A DNA stretch of 63,770 bases from an uncultured bacterium (lineage in GTDB: Bacteria > Verrucomicrobiota > Kiritimatiellia > RFP12 > UBA1067), in contig CACWIW010000017.1 in assembly GCA_902761035.1 (NCBI GenBank), forward strand, positions 1-63,770, given 5' to 3'. Position 1 is the stretch's first letter; every line of letters starts with the position of its first letter. Positions 17,563 to 25,452 of the stretch are shown piece after piece. The notes beneath the pieces are model-generated. The model searched no databases. It was not told the origin of the DNA and worked only from the letters and a program-made list of their open reading frames with translations. The position numbers and the translations under genes are program-made.

Positions 17563-18201
17563 ATTTAGGGGTGCGCCGATTGTTTAATATATGGGTGTTG
17601 CGATTGAGTTCGCGGCGTTGTTCTTTGACAGTTGATAATCTTTCACGCGTTGCGCGGCTCAGATTGCGCGCTATGCCAAACGCGTGGAAGTGTAGAGAGA
17701 TATGACCTGTTGCGTGATTTGCGAATAGCGAGGCGCAGGCAATAATCTACGATATGAAAGAAATCTTATAAAGTCATTCGCGAGGAGCGGACTATAATCA
17801 CCCCTTTTTGACAGTCCGCGATAACACTCATAAAAGCGCGTTTTAGAGATTGACCATTATTGCGAGCGCGCTGGCGTATAGGGGAATATGCCTAAAACGG
17901 CGCAATTGACACCGCGTAAAAATTTATAATTGCAGTGACACGGCGGACACCGCCCATGGTCGCGGAGTATTTACGGAAATGCTCTGCGAGTGTAATGCTG
18001 CTGCGATGGACACGCGGAGCGAGATTGCGTCCCGAAAAAACACTTCCGATTTGTCAAACCGCGGCGGAGTAATGTCCGCCGCGGTAATGTGACGCAATGG
18101 GCGAGTGCTCGTTGCGCGGTGGCAAGTCCGCGGAAACACAGAGCCACGGAGCGCGGGTGCGTTCCGGTTTGACAATGACAGCCAAAGGCGCAAAACGCGC
18201 C
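17563..18201 (+). promoter_or_regulatory. Early leader/promoter region without a credible gene
   Basis: This stretch lies between the operators and the first early gene. Boxes seen are TAATAT (17585-17590), TTGACA (17625-17630), TATAAT (17793-17798), TTGACA (17808-17813), and TTGACA (17906-17911) with TATAAT (17925-17930) only 13 bp later. GCGGACT (17787-17793) and AGTCCGC (17813-17819) form an inverted repeat with a 19-base loop. A single GATTGACCA, half of the terS repeat, lies at 17848-17856. Which box is the real early promoter cannot be decided by reading. Confidence 0.5.
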
Positions 18202-18215
18202 GGAAGGGAGTAAAA

Positions 18216-18620
18216 ATGGAAGAGGTCAAGAATGAAGTCGCGGCGGCGGAGCGCGTCCACGGGAACCGCGTCAACACGGCGGCATTGCCGAAAGTTGACA
18301 TGGCCAAGGTGGTAGTCGCACGCAACAAGGCGACCGACGACAAGAAGGGATATAGGGCGTCTGGGTTCAGCGTCCTCGTGTTCGTCAATGGCAAGTGGCG
18401 GCTCGAAAACGATGTGTTGCACCACTACGGCATCAAGAGCCGGACGGCGGTGTTTACCACCTATGAGCGCGCCAAGGAGGAAGTGGAGAAGGTCAAGTCC
18501 ACCTGGGGCGTGGAGGTGAAGGCGGCCGCCCGGAAGTCCAAGCTGACTCCGGCCGATAAGGTCGCCAAGATGACGCCGGAGGAGCGCGAGGAGTACCTGG
18601 CGGCGCTGATGGCGGCGTAA
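18216..18620 (+). CDS. First early protein, hypothetical, 134 aa
   Basis: The start at 18216 has a strong GGAAGGGAG site 6-14 bases upstream. The middle looks like a small beta domain (ASGFSVLVFVNGKWRLENDV), and the C-terminus is a charged helix ending TPEEREEYLAALMAA. It is the first gene downstream of the control region and so is likely expressed immediately after entry. No homologous family is recognised. Candidates include a host-takeover protein or a regulator. Confidence 0.7.
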   Translation: MEEVKNEVAAAERVHGNRVNTAALPKVDMAKVVVARNKATDDKKGYRASGFSVLVFVNGKWRLENDVLHHYGIKSRTAVFTTYERAKEEVEKVKSTWGVEVKAAARKSKLTPADKVAKMTPEEREEYLAALMAA

Positions 18621-18707
18621 GGTGCGGCGCAATGGACGCAATGGACGCGGGGGCGCGGTCTGGTGGCCGCGTCCCCTTCCTTATCCACAACAACACGAGG
18701 TAAAGCG

Positions 18708-18869
18708 ATGGCACTGAAGAAGTACAAGATCGTGACCTATGATTGGGGCACGTTTTACCGTTGGGCGCGCAACCCGGCGGCGGCGAGGGCGAGGGTGGCG
18801 TACGCAATCTTCGGCCCCGGGTACGAAGGGGGCGAGGACGACCATTGGGACGTTGAGGAGGTGGCGTAA
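18708..18869 (+). CDS. Small hypothetical early protein, 53 aa
   Basis: The ATG is at 18708 with a CGAGG site upstream. The sequence begins MALKKYKIVTYDWGTFYRWA, contains an Ala/Arg helix and ends in an acidic tail (DDHWDVEEVA). The stop overlaps the next ATG by one base, suggesting coupling. No function can be assigned. Confidence 0.6.
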   Translation: MALKKYKIVTYDWGTFYRWARNPAAARARVAYAIFGPGYEGGEDDHWDVEEVA

Positions 18870-19000
18870 TGAGTGCGAGGACATGGTTGGGCGCCGTCGC
18901 GGTGTCGGCGGCGTATTGGTGCGCGGTTGCGTGGCTGGGGGTGTGGGCGTTCCTCGGGACGCTCGCATTGCTCGCAATCGCCGCCGTGACGGTGCGATAG
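18869..19000 (+). CDS. Small two-helix membrane protein, 43 aa
   Basis: The ATG overlaps the previous stop (TAATG). The product is almost entirely hydrophobic (WLGVWAFLGTLALLAIAAVT) with an N-terminal MSARTW and a C-terminal Arg, giving one long or two short membrane segments. GAGGAGG inside the previous gene acts as its ribosome site. It could be an early membrane effector such as a superinfection-exclusion peptide. Confidence 0.6.
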   Translation: MSARTWLGAVAVSAAYWCAVAWLGVWAFLGTLALLAIAAVTVR

Positions 19001-19147
19001 GGAAGCTCGACGACCTCACGGGCCGCTGGAGGGCAATAGCGGCCCCGGACGGGCGCATCTACGCGGAGTGGGTGCGCCCGTCCGTCGTATAAACGGGCCG
19101 GGCGGCCCGGTGCGGTGGAGCAAATGACAAGGGAAAGGAATGGAAAG

Positions 19148-19297
19148 ATGAGCATGAAGCAGATTGAGTCGCTCCGTCACAGGGGCGAGGGCGAGGACAC
19201 CGAGGTGTTCATCAAGGGCAACGGACACAAGGGGTGGGTGCGCAAGTCGTTTCTGATTGCGTGGCTCGCCGAGCGCGGTAAGCTGGTGCTTGTGTAG
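19148..19297 (+). CDS. Small basic hypothetical protein, 49 aa
   Basis: The start at 19148 (MSMKQIESLRHRGEGEDTEV) follows AAAGGAATGGAAAG; an in-frame ATG at 19115 is less well placed. The product is short, with a Gly/Lys-rich centre (KGNGHKGWVRKSF). No family is recognised. Confidence 0.55.
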   Translation: MSMKQIESLRHRGEGEDTEVFIKGNGHKGWVRKSFLIAWLAERGKLVLV

Positions 19298-19307
19298 GAG
19301 TGCGGCG

Positions 19308-19664
19308 ATGAAGAAGTGCTACGAATGTGGGCGCGAGCTCCCGGAGGAGGATTTCTCGTGCTACGAATACAGGGGCAACCCGATATGTATTCCGTGCGAG
19401 GAGTCCTGCTACCATCTGTCGGACGACACGAGCGAGCTTGAGCGCGACGTGGACGATGGCCTTGCGTGGCGTCTCGTGGACGCCGCCGAGTCCGTCGGTG
19501 GCGACGGCACGGAGATGCAGCAGGCTCTCGCCCGCGATCTCGTGGACGCCGCTTTGTACATCTTGCGCAACGAGGGTACGCTGAGCGACGACGAGGACAT
19601 TCGCCTCTCCGCCAAGGCGGCCCGGTTTGCGGCGAGGGCGAAGGCACTGGCCGACGCCAAGTGA
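19308..19664 (+). CDS. Zinc-ribbon-headed hypothetical protein, 118 aa
   Basis: The N-terminus carries two CxxC knuckles (CYECG at residues 4-8 and CIPCEESC near 28-35), typical of a small zinc ribbon. The rest is an acidic helical domain (ERDVDDGLAWRLVDAAESVG; SAKAARFAARAKALADA). It may bind a protein or nucleic acid partner. The start has a weak GGAG site. Its function is unknown. Confidence 0.65.
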   Translation: MKKCYECGRELPEEDFSCYEYRGNPICIPCEESCYHLSDDTSELERDVDDGLAWRLVDAAESVGGDGTEMQQALARDLVDAALYILRNEGTLSDDEDIRLSAKAARFAARAKALADAK

Positions 19665-19691
19665 AAACAACGAAAGACAAGGAGGTATGAA

Positions 19692-20294
19692 ATGGGACAG
19701 TACTACAAAATCGCGTTCCAGCACGACGGCGAGCGCGTGGTCGTCAACGGCCGGAAGGTCGAGGGCGAGGGCTACATAATGGCGAAGCTCATGGAGCACA
19801 GCTGGATGGAAAACCCGCTCACGATGGCGGTGGCCGACGAGATGTACAAGTGGCCGATGCGGCTACTGTGGTGCGGCGACTACGCCGAGAAGGACGAGGT
19901 GTACGATGCAACGGACGGGGCGGTAGAGTACGAAGACCTGTGGGGCGAAGATGCAGACCCGGGCCACGAGCTCGCTCCGTCGAAGTTCGACTACAACGGG
20001 AAGTGGCTCGTCAACCACGACAAGAAGCTCGCCGTCAACCTGGACGAGTATTGGCGCAAGTCGGAAGACAACGGATGGGTGATATGCCCGTTCCCGTTGC
20101 TGACCGCGCTGGGCAATGGCCGTGGAGGCGGCGACTTCCACGAAGGCTACATCGGAGCCGACAAGGTGGGGACGTGGGTGTGGGACCTCATATCCATAGA
20201 GGACGAGAAGCCCGAGGGGTACGAGGAGTTCAAGGTTGTGTTCAAGGAGAGGAAAGACAAAGAAGAGGACGAGGGAAAGAAGAAAGTGCCGTGA
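19692..20294 (+). CDS. MGQYYKIA-family hypothetical protein, 200 aa
   Basis: The protein begins MGQYYKIAFQHDGERVVVNG and has KLMEHSWMENPLTMAVADEM and LLWCGDYAEKDE, the pattern of a widespread uncharacterised phage/bacterial family that starts MGQYYK. A shorter relative starting MGQTYSVYL lies at 25453-25854. The C-terminus is strongly charged (KERKDKEEDEGKKK). An AAGGAGG site precedes the ATG in an A/C-rich leader. Its role is unknown. Confidence 0.7.
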   Translation: MGQYYKIAFQHDGERVVVNGRKVEGEGYIMAKLMEHSWMENPLTMAVADEMYKWPMRLLWCGDYAEKDEVYDATDGAVEYEDLWGEDADPGHELAPSKFDYNGKWLVNHDKKLAVNLDEYWRKSEDNGWVICPFPLLTALGNGRGGGDFHEGYIGADKVGTWVWDLISIEDEKPEGYEEFKVVFKERKDKEEDEGKKKVP

Positions 20295-20340
20295 GAAAGA
20301 GAACCAATGATGTGGAGTAGTGGGATAGCGGGAGCGTCGA

Positions 20341-20389
20341 GACATGACGCCGGGGGGCAGGGCGCGAGTCCTTCCCCCCGTTTCATGTC
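20341..20389 (+). ncRNA. Composite hairpin in a 150-base gene gap
   Basis: GACATGA (20341-20347) pairs with TCATGTC (20383-20389), and CGGGGGG (20351-20357) pairs with CCCCCCG (20374-20380), giving an interrupted 14-bp stem with a 16-base loop. No U-tract follows, so it is not a standard terminator. It may be an mRNA stability or processing element, or a regulatory RNA. Confidence 0.5.
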
Positions 20390-20448
20390 CCGAAGTCCGG
20401 GGCGTGGCAAAACAAAAACAACGAAAGACAAAACAAGGAGGAAAACAA

Positions 20449-20931
20449 ATGGCAAAGATAACCAAGCAGGCGCAGGAAGTCCTGTGCGAGATTATTGAGG
20501 ACAAGGCGAAGGCCAAGCGCCTTGAGCTCAAGCAGGCGTACGACAAGGCGCGCGACGCAAGGAACAAGGAGTTCAAGACCAACCTGAAGACCGCGAAAGC
20601 GCAGCTAATCACTGCGTTTGAGGAGTTCTCAAAGAAGGCTGACGCAATCGTCAAGAAGAACCACCTCGAATACGGATCTTCATGCTGGGGCAAGCGCAAC
20701 GCAGGCAGTCTCGTCGACGGTCAGGATGGCATCTACGACATCGACAGGTTGGACGACCTGCTTTGCTCGGCGGAATCCTCGTCGCACGAGGAGTCCGTTG
20801 CCGCGGCCAACGCTGCGATGGAGGAGTTCAACGAGAAGGTGCAGCGGTGCAAGCGTGACATCATACTTCGCGCCACCCTCTCGGGCGACTACGACGAGGT
20901 GATGAAGTTCGTCGACGGTCTGAAGTTCTAA
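20449..20931 (+). CDS. Coiled-coil hypothetical protein, 160 aa
   Basis: The start at 20449 has CAAGGAGG. Residues 8-75 are a Lys/Glu/Ala-rich helix (IIEDKAKAKRLELKQAYDKA), followed by a short loop domain (YDIDRLDDLLCSAESSSHEE) and a terminal helix. The design resembles small host-modulating coiled-coil proteins. No family is recognised. Confidence 0.65.
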   Translation: MAKITKQAQEVLCEIIEDKAKAKRLELKQAYDKARDARNKEFKTNLKTAKAQLITAFEEFSKKADAIVKKNHLEYGSSCWGKRNAGSLVDGQDGIYDIDRLDDLLCSAESSSHEESVAAANAAMEEFNEKVQRCKRDIILRATLSGDYDEVMKFVDGLKF

Positions 20932-20973
20932 AACACAACAAACAAACAAGACCAAACAAGACAAGGAGATTAA

Positions 20974-21336
20974 ATGAAACACTTGTATAATGAGTTCGAG
21001 TGGCCGTTTGAAATCAGCGGTTTCGGCGGTGGCTACGAGCAAGCTTGCCGCAACATGGCGAAAGCCGGAGTCGAATGGCTTCGGGCGCACCCTGGGGAAC
21101 TTGAGAAGTGGCGCAAGGCCAGGGGCGAGTTCCACAAGGAGTTTGGCGAGGACAGGCACTTCCCGTCACACAGGAAACTACCCACGGAGAACGAGTTTGA
21201 TGATGCTATTACAAAGGTGTGCAACGACTGCACTGGCGCGATGTTTGGCGCGTCGAGGAGCCATGCAATAGCCATCTTCGAAATGGGATGGAGCGCTTAC
21301 GTCGATAAGGTGATGAGCGCAAGGGCAAAGAACTAA
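20974..21336 (+). CDS. Hypothetical protein, 120 aa
   Basis: The ATG at 20974 follows ACAAGGAG. The protein is helical with two short aromatic segments (MKHLYNEFEWPFEISGFGGG; AIAIFEMGWSAYVDKVMSAR) and a central charged stretch. It is not recognised. It is part of the run of similarly spaced early genes each preceded by an A/C-rich leader. Confidence 0.65.
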   Translation: MKHLYNEFEWPFEISGFGGGYEQACRNMAKAGVEWLRAHPGELEKWRKARGEFHKEFGEDRHFPSHRKLPTENEFDDAITKVCNDCTGAMFGASRSHAIAIFEMGWSAYVDKVMSARAKN

Positions 21337-21380
21337 CAACACAACAACACATAACAACACACAGACAAGGAGAAGCAAAC

Positions 21381-21668
21381 ATGAAAGTGACCAAGAACGT
21401 AGAACACAATTCCATCGAGCTCGACTTCGAGGGAGCCAAGCCGTCCGACGAGCTGCGCAAGCTCATGAAGGCGTATGGCTTCTGGTGGTTCCGCGAGGGG
21501 AAGAAGTGGATACACACGCTTGAGGTCGACGGCGAGTTCTTCGAGCAGTTCGTCGAGGAGCGCATCAAGCCACTTGCGTCGCCCACTGCCGTCGACATCA
21601 GCGCGGCGGTTGCGTCGATGAGCGAGGACGAGAAGCAGGTGCTGCTCGCCAAGCTCATGGAGAAGTGA
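21381..21668 (+). CDS. Small protein with a KPS..L...GFRW-type domain, 95 aa
   Basis: Residues 10-48 read IELDFEGAKPSDELRKLMKA followed by YGFWWFREGKKWIH. This matches the short beta-alpha-beta segment (KPxxELrxxLKxxGFrWxrxxxxW) seen in DUF3560 and polyvalent anti-restriction proteins, here as a stand-alone domain. The C-terminal half is helical. It is followed by a strong hairpin terminator. A role in DNA or nucleotide interaction is inference. Confidence 0.6.
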   Translation: MKVTKNVEHNSIELDFEGAKPSDELRKLMKAYGFWWFREGKKWIHTLEVDGEFFEQFVEERIKPLASPTAVDISAAVASMSEDEKQVLLAKLMEK

Positions 21669-21684
21669 GGCAACGCGAAACTTC

Positions 21685-21714
21685 GGCCCCCGTCACGGTG
21701 ACGGGGGCCTTTTT
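21685..21714 (+). terminator. Strong intrinsic terminator
   Basis: GGCCCCCGTC and GACGGGGGCC form a 10-bp GC stem (12 bp if the loop closes) with a 5-base loop, followed by TTTTT (21710-21714). It lies 16 bases after the stop of the preceding gene and before the AAA+ gene, so it ends or attenuates the first early transcription unit. The AAA+/VWA pair downstream then needs readthrough or its own promoter. Confidence 0.9.
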
Positions 21715-21730
21715 ACAACTACGCAAAGAC

Positions 21731-21766
21731 AAGGAGGAATGAAATGGAAAGGAGGAATGAAATGGA
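21731..21766 (+). repeat. 18-bp tandem duplication of ribosome site and start codon
   Basis: Bases 21731-21748 and 21749-21766 are identical. Each carries AAGGAGG and an ATG 6 bases after it (21744 and 21762). Because 18 is a multiple of 3, both ATGs are in the frame of the AAA+ gene, giving two equally good starts. Confidence 0.9.
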
Positions 21767-23207
21767 AAGGAAAGAAAGGGACAGCGAGAAGGTCAGGGTC
21801 GCTGTCATCGCCAAGCGCAACGAAAGCGGCTACAAGTTCAGCCGCTGGCTCAGCCTTGCGGAGGGGAAGAGATTCCTTGAGACAGGGTTGGTGCCAGTCG
21901 AGGCACTGTCGCCCAAGACGTTCGCCAGCGCCAAGCACATGGCGAGTCTCCCGGACGGGTCGACCTGTATGTGCTGCGGCAAGGGAATCGGTGGCGAACC
22001 AGGTTGGATCGTCAAGATTGCGAAAGTTGACGGCCCGGCATACACCACCGTCTGCGACGAAGACTACGCAACGGCGGTAGGGAAGGCGTCCGCCGAGGTC
22101 GCCGATCCGGAGCCGGAGCCTGAAGACGACGCAACCGACGAGACCGGGACGGCAGCGGAGGAAGCGACGAAGCCGTCGGACACGGCAGGCGTTGCGCCGG
22201 ACATCGCGGCGGCTCTGAGGACGCTGACAACTGCACTGTCGGAACCAAAGGCCGAGCCTGTGGACAAGGCAAAGATCATCGCCGAGGCGGTACAGGCGGC
22301 GAAGGACGAGGCGTGCAAGGAGGCGCAGAAGACTCTGCGCAAGTCGGTGGCGGACTTAATCCGAGACGGCGAAGTACCGCCGGAGTCGGGCGAATCCGCC
22401 GAGGACGAGCCAGCCCTTGCTCGTGCAACGGGAGACGGGGTCAAGACCGCTCACGCAGCGTCAAGCTGGTCGGCGAAGGCGACTCCGGAGGCGACGAACG
22501 CGGTCAAGAAGCTCAACAGCTTCCTCTCTGAGTTCAGCTACTTCCGCAACGGCGTGTCAATGCGCCTGATAAACACGTTCGCGATGGCGAAGGACAAGCG
22601 GAGCGCATTGTATTCCTACTGCGAGGTATCGCAGATGGAGGACCTGCCGGAGTTGGACGAGAAGATGAAGTCTCCCGAGTTCAAGGAGACTTGCGAGGCG
22701 TTCAAGAAGTTCAAGCCAGAGCCGCTCAACAGGCGGTTCGCGGTATTCTACGGTGCGCCCGGCGGCGGCAAGACCTATGCGGCGATCAAGGCGGGCGAGA
22801 AAATCAACGGCGGGAGTTGCGACGTGGTTCCGTGCTCGCCGTCTATGGACGCGGCGGACATGCTGTATGCATACCGGCTGGACTACAAGACGGGCAAGCG
22901 CGGCTACGTTCCCACCGCCCTTCTCACGGCGATGGTGTCGGGGCGTGCGGTTGTGCTGGACGAGGTGAACCTGCTGCCTATGGAGGCGAGGATGTTCTTG
23001 CAGAACATCCTCGACAACAAGGCGAAGGTACACATCATGGGCGTCGAGCTTCCCATCAACGACGGGTTCTTCGTCATCGGGACGATGAACATCGACACCG
23101 GGCTCGGCTCGTCTCCGCTTCCGCTGCCGCTCGTCGACCGCGCTTGCGTCGTGAAGGAGTTCAAGACGACCGTGGAACAGGCGGCTGTGGGCGCCGGTCT
23201 CTGCTGA
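21744..23207 (+). CDS. CobS/MoxR-like AAA+ ATPase, 487 aa
   Basis: The Walker A is GAPGGGKT (residues 337-344), the Walker B is VVLDEVN (Asp406-Glu407), and sensor 1 is GTMNIDTG. This is the MoxR/CobS clade of AAA+ chaperone-like ATPases, which remodel a partner protein. The first 330 residues are unusual: a cysteine cluster (CMCCGKG with a later C), then a long acidic, Ala-rich linker. The C-terminus ends shortly after sensor 1 and looks short for a complete lid domain. The partner is almost certainly the VWA/HEXXH protein encoded next. Related pairs in phages are annotated CobS/CobT, but cobalt chelation is unlikely. Confidence 0.85.
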   Translation: MERRNEMERKERDSEKVRVAVIAKRNESGYKFSRWLSLAEGKRFLETGLVPVEALSPKTFASAKHMASLPDGSTCMCCGKGIGGEPGWIVKIAKVDGPAYTTVCDEDYATAVGKASAEVADPEPEPEDDATDETGTAAEEATKPSDTAGVAPDIAAALRTLTTALSEPKAEPVDKAKIIAEAVQAAKDEACKEAQKTLRKSVADLIRDGEVPPESGESAEDEPALARATGDGVKTAHAASSWSAKATPEATNAVKKLNSFLSEFSYFRNGVSMRLINTFAMAKDKRSALYSYCEVSQMEDLPELDEKMKSPEFKETCEAFKKFKPEPLNRRFAVFYGAPGGGKTYAAIKAGEKINGGSCDVVPCSPSMDAADMLYAYRLDYKTGKRGYVPTALLTAMVSGRAVVLDEVNLLPMEARMFLQNILDNKAKVHIMGVELPINDGFFVIGTMNIDTGLGSSPLPLPLVDRACVVKEFKTTVEQAAVGAGLC

Positions 23208-23255
23208 CGCAACCGACGCAACTACCTCGTGGGGGTGCTGGAGGTCAAGCATCCC

Positions 23256-23320
23256 CGGACTTGCGCGCCGACCGCTGGCCGACTCGCAAGTCCGATGTGT
23301 GCGACTGTCCCGTGCGGGAC
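23256..23320 (+). other. Two consecutive hairpins between the AAA+ and VWA genes
   Basis: CGGACTTGCG (23256-23265) pairs with CGCAAGTCCG (23285-23294), a perfect 10-bp stem. GTCCCG (23307-23312) pairs with CGGGAC (23315-23320). No T-run follows. They fill the 150-base gap of an otherwise tight gene pair, just before the AAGGAGG of the VWA gene, and may set the expression ratio of the two proteins. Confidence 0.6.
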
Positions 23321-23358
23321 GGCACTGCGGAGACAGGACAAAAAGAAGGAGGTAAACT

Positions 23359-25134
23359 ATGAAACTGACGCTGGAGGGAATGCGAGAAATCGCAAAGCGC
23401 CTCCCCGTCGGCTACTACCTGGGCAGGAAGGTTCCGGTGACAATCGAACCCGAAGGCGGCGCGTATTGCGACGTCGTCAAGGGCGAGATACACATCGGGA
23501 TGCCGATACTACAGATAGCGGCCGACCACATCGACGCAACGGACGCGGCGAAATGGGACAGGGAAAAGACGCTGCGGTGCCTGCTCTACCACGAGGTCGG
23601 GCATCTGCTACTGACGCCGAAGTGGCTCGGAGAGGGATATGTCTCCGTGTTTAAACCAGACGGGGATGACGATCCGGACGAAAAAGCCCTGCTCAACATC
23701 TTTGAAGACGAACGGCTGGAGCAAGTGCTCTCGCACTTCTTCATCGGGGTTGACTTCAAGGGGTTCACACGGTTAGTGAACAAGGGCGAGGAAGGCAAGA
23801 GTTCCAAGCGGACAATGCGGTTCTTCGATGCCGTGAGGCTGCGGCTGACCACCCCGGAAATCTCCGAAATGGTTGACGACGCAATACAGGCGACATCCAC
23901 GATCAGCAACGACACCAGCCCCTTTGACTCTATACCGCGGTGCATATATGGTAAAGAGCTAAACAACCTCGTCATCGCAATCCTGGGCGGGGAATCCAAG
24001 TCGGAGGATGGCGACGGCGACGGGAAAGGCAGGTCCGGAGACAGCCCGAGCGACAAATCCAGGGACAGTTCAGAAGACGGGGAGACCGACAAGGACGGCC
24101 CCGGTTCCGAGGACAGGAAGCCCGGCGACGGAGCCAAAGACGAGTCCGAGGGGGACGCACCCGATGGCACTCCCGACGCAACGCCCAAGGGCGGGACTCC
24201 AATGGACGGAGAGGATTCTGGAGGCGACGACGCCGACGAAGACAAGTCCGGAAGCCCAGGGTCCGGGGAGGAAAACAGCAAGTCGAGCCCAAAAGGATAC
24301 GACAAGACGGAGGATGCAGACGCAAGCGGAGACATGCCGGACGCAGGCGCAAGCGACAGCGAACCGAGCGGCAAGCCGGAGGGGCAGAAGCCAAGGGACT
24401 TGGAGGTTCCAGACGACCTGCTTAAGTCGGCGGCCTCTAAGCTGTTCTGCGAGCCAACATCCGAGGTCTCGCGGACGCTGAACCGCTTTGCGTCGAGGCT
24501 GTCCAAGCGCAAGGGCGCGCAGGCGGCGGGCTGCTGGTCCGGTCTGCACGGTCGAATCGACGCCCGGAGGGACGCAACCGACAAGGATCGCATCTTCCGC
24601 AGGAAGAGCGATGTCGGCGACAAGCTGATGTCTTCGGTCAACCTCGTCCTGTGGGTGGATGTCAGCGGGTCGTTCAGGCCAAGCAAGAACGCGCTCAACC
24701 GCATCCTCTCCGCCACTGCGCGGACGGTGGAGCTTTCCGGCGGGCATCTCCACGTGGAGGTAGTGAAGATGGGAGACTACGCGACAATCGCAAAGCAGTC
24801 CGACTGGATTGTGGACCCAGAAGGCGGCAACTCCATCAACCGCACCTACTACGAGTCGTGGAAGAAGACACGACGCAAGAACTGGCGCAACATCGACATC
24901 GTGGTGTTCGACGGCCCCGCCAAGAGCGACGAGTGCGTCCGAAGCGAGAAGATGCCGGACGGCAAGTCGATTGAATCGGTGATATGGAACAGTCCAGACT
25001 GCCACATCATCAGCGACGGAAGCAACAGAGAATACTTCTCGTGCCTGCGCAACGCCCACGTGACCTATGTCAACAGGGGGTATGCAGAGCGCCTTGAGAA
25101 GGAAGTCATCAAGACACTCGACCGCATCCTGTGA
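23359..25134 (+). CDS. HEXXH metallopeptidase-like + VWA protein (CobT/DUF2201-like), 591 aa
   Basis: The N-terminal domain has a zinc-protease motif HEVGH (residues 78-82) and a downstream FEDERLEQ that could give the third ligand, as in DUF2201_N putative metallopeptidases. Residues about 215-350 are a very acidic Asp/Ser/Gly/Glu-rich linker. The C-terminal VWA domain has a MIDAS start DVSGS (Asp434, Ser436, Ser438). This protein plus the AAA+ ATPase matches MoxR-VWA systems, in which the ATPase loads or activates the VWA partner. In CobT the same acidic linker/VWA plan occurs. The substrate is unknown. An AAGGAGG site precedes the start. Confidence 0.85.
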   Translation: MKLTLEGMREIAKRLPVGYYLGRKVPVTIEPEGGAYCDVVKGEIHIGMPILQIAADHIDATDAAKWDREKTLRCLLYHEVGHLLLTPKWLGEGYVSVFKPDGDDDPDEKALLNIFEDERLEQVLSHFFIGVDFKGFTRLVNKGEEGKSSKRTMRFFDAVRLRLTTPEISEMVDDAIQATSTISNDTSPFDSIPRCIYGKELNNLVIAILGGESKSEDGDGDGKGRSGDSPSDKSRDSSEDGETDKDGPGSEDRKPGDGAKDESEGDAPDGTPDATPKGGTPMDGEDSGGDDADEDKSGSPGSGEENSKSSPKGYDKTEDADASGDMPDAGASDSEPSGKPEGQKPRDLEVPDDLLKSAASKLFCEPTSEVSRTLNRFASRLSKRKGAQAAGCWSGLHGRIDARRDATDKDRIFRRKSDVGDKLMSSVNLVLWVDVSGSFRPSKNALNRILSATARTVELSGGHLHVEVVKMGDYATIAKQSDWIVDPEGGNSINRTYYESWKKTRRKNWRNIDIVVFDGPAKSDECVRSEKMPDGKSIESVIWNSPDCHIISDGSNREYFSCLRNAHVTYVNRGYAERLEKEVIKTLDRIL

Positions 25135-25184
25135 GGGATGGGCCGGGGAATACAAAGTAAACAACAACGAAAGGAGAAAACGAA

Positions 25185-25436
25185 ATGACTAAAAGAGAAT
25201 TTGTCAGGCACGCTATGAACCTTCGCATCTCCGCGAAGGCTTGGCGCGCGGCGGTCGAGAAGGCCCTGCGTTCGGGATGTATCGACTACGAAAGCGCAAG
25301 CGATTACAGCGGCGTGTATCCGTTGGCCGCCGCCATTATGGAGGACAGGCTGGATTGGTATCTCAACGGTTCGTCCTACGAGAATGTCCGGCGCAAGATG
25401 CGCCGCGAAGCGAACAACATCAGAAGGTTTCTGTAA
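25185..25436 (+). CDS. Hypothetical protein, 83 aa
   Basis: Start MTKREFVRHAMNLRISAKAW, preceded by AAAGGAG in an AACAACGAAAGGAG leader. It is basic and helical (YENVRRKMRREANNIRRFL at the end). It may bind nucleic acid, but no motif is recognised. Confidence 0.6.
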   Translation: MTKREFVRHAMNLRISAKAWRAAVEKALRSGCIDYESASDYSGVYPLAAAIMEDRLDWYLNGSSYENVRRKMRREANNIRRFL

Positions 25437-25452
25437 AAAGGAGGAGTACGCA

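Noticed and set aside
17625..17630. TTGACA box as -35
   Set aside because: No acceptable -10 16-18 bases downstream.
17906..17930. TTGACA and TATAAT as an early promoter
   Set aside because: The spacer is only 13 bases, too short for sigma70; kept only as a note in the leader region.
18739..19092. Possible gene overlapping the small membrane ORF
   Set aside because: The end looks protein-like, but no start codon with a ribosome site lies in the right frame after 18.87 kb.
22691..23362. Alternative frame continuing past the AAA+ stop
   Set aside because: Arg/Gly-rich shadow frame; does not extend the AAA+ domain and has no start.
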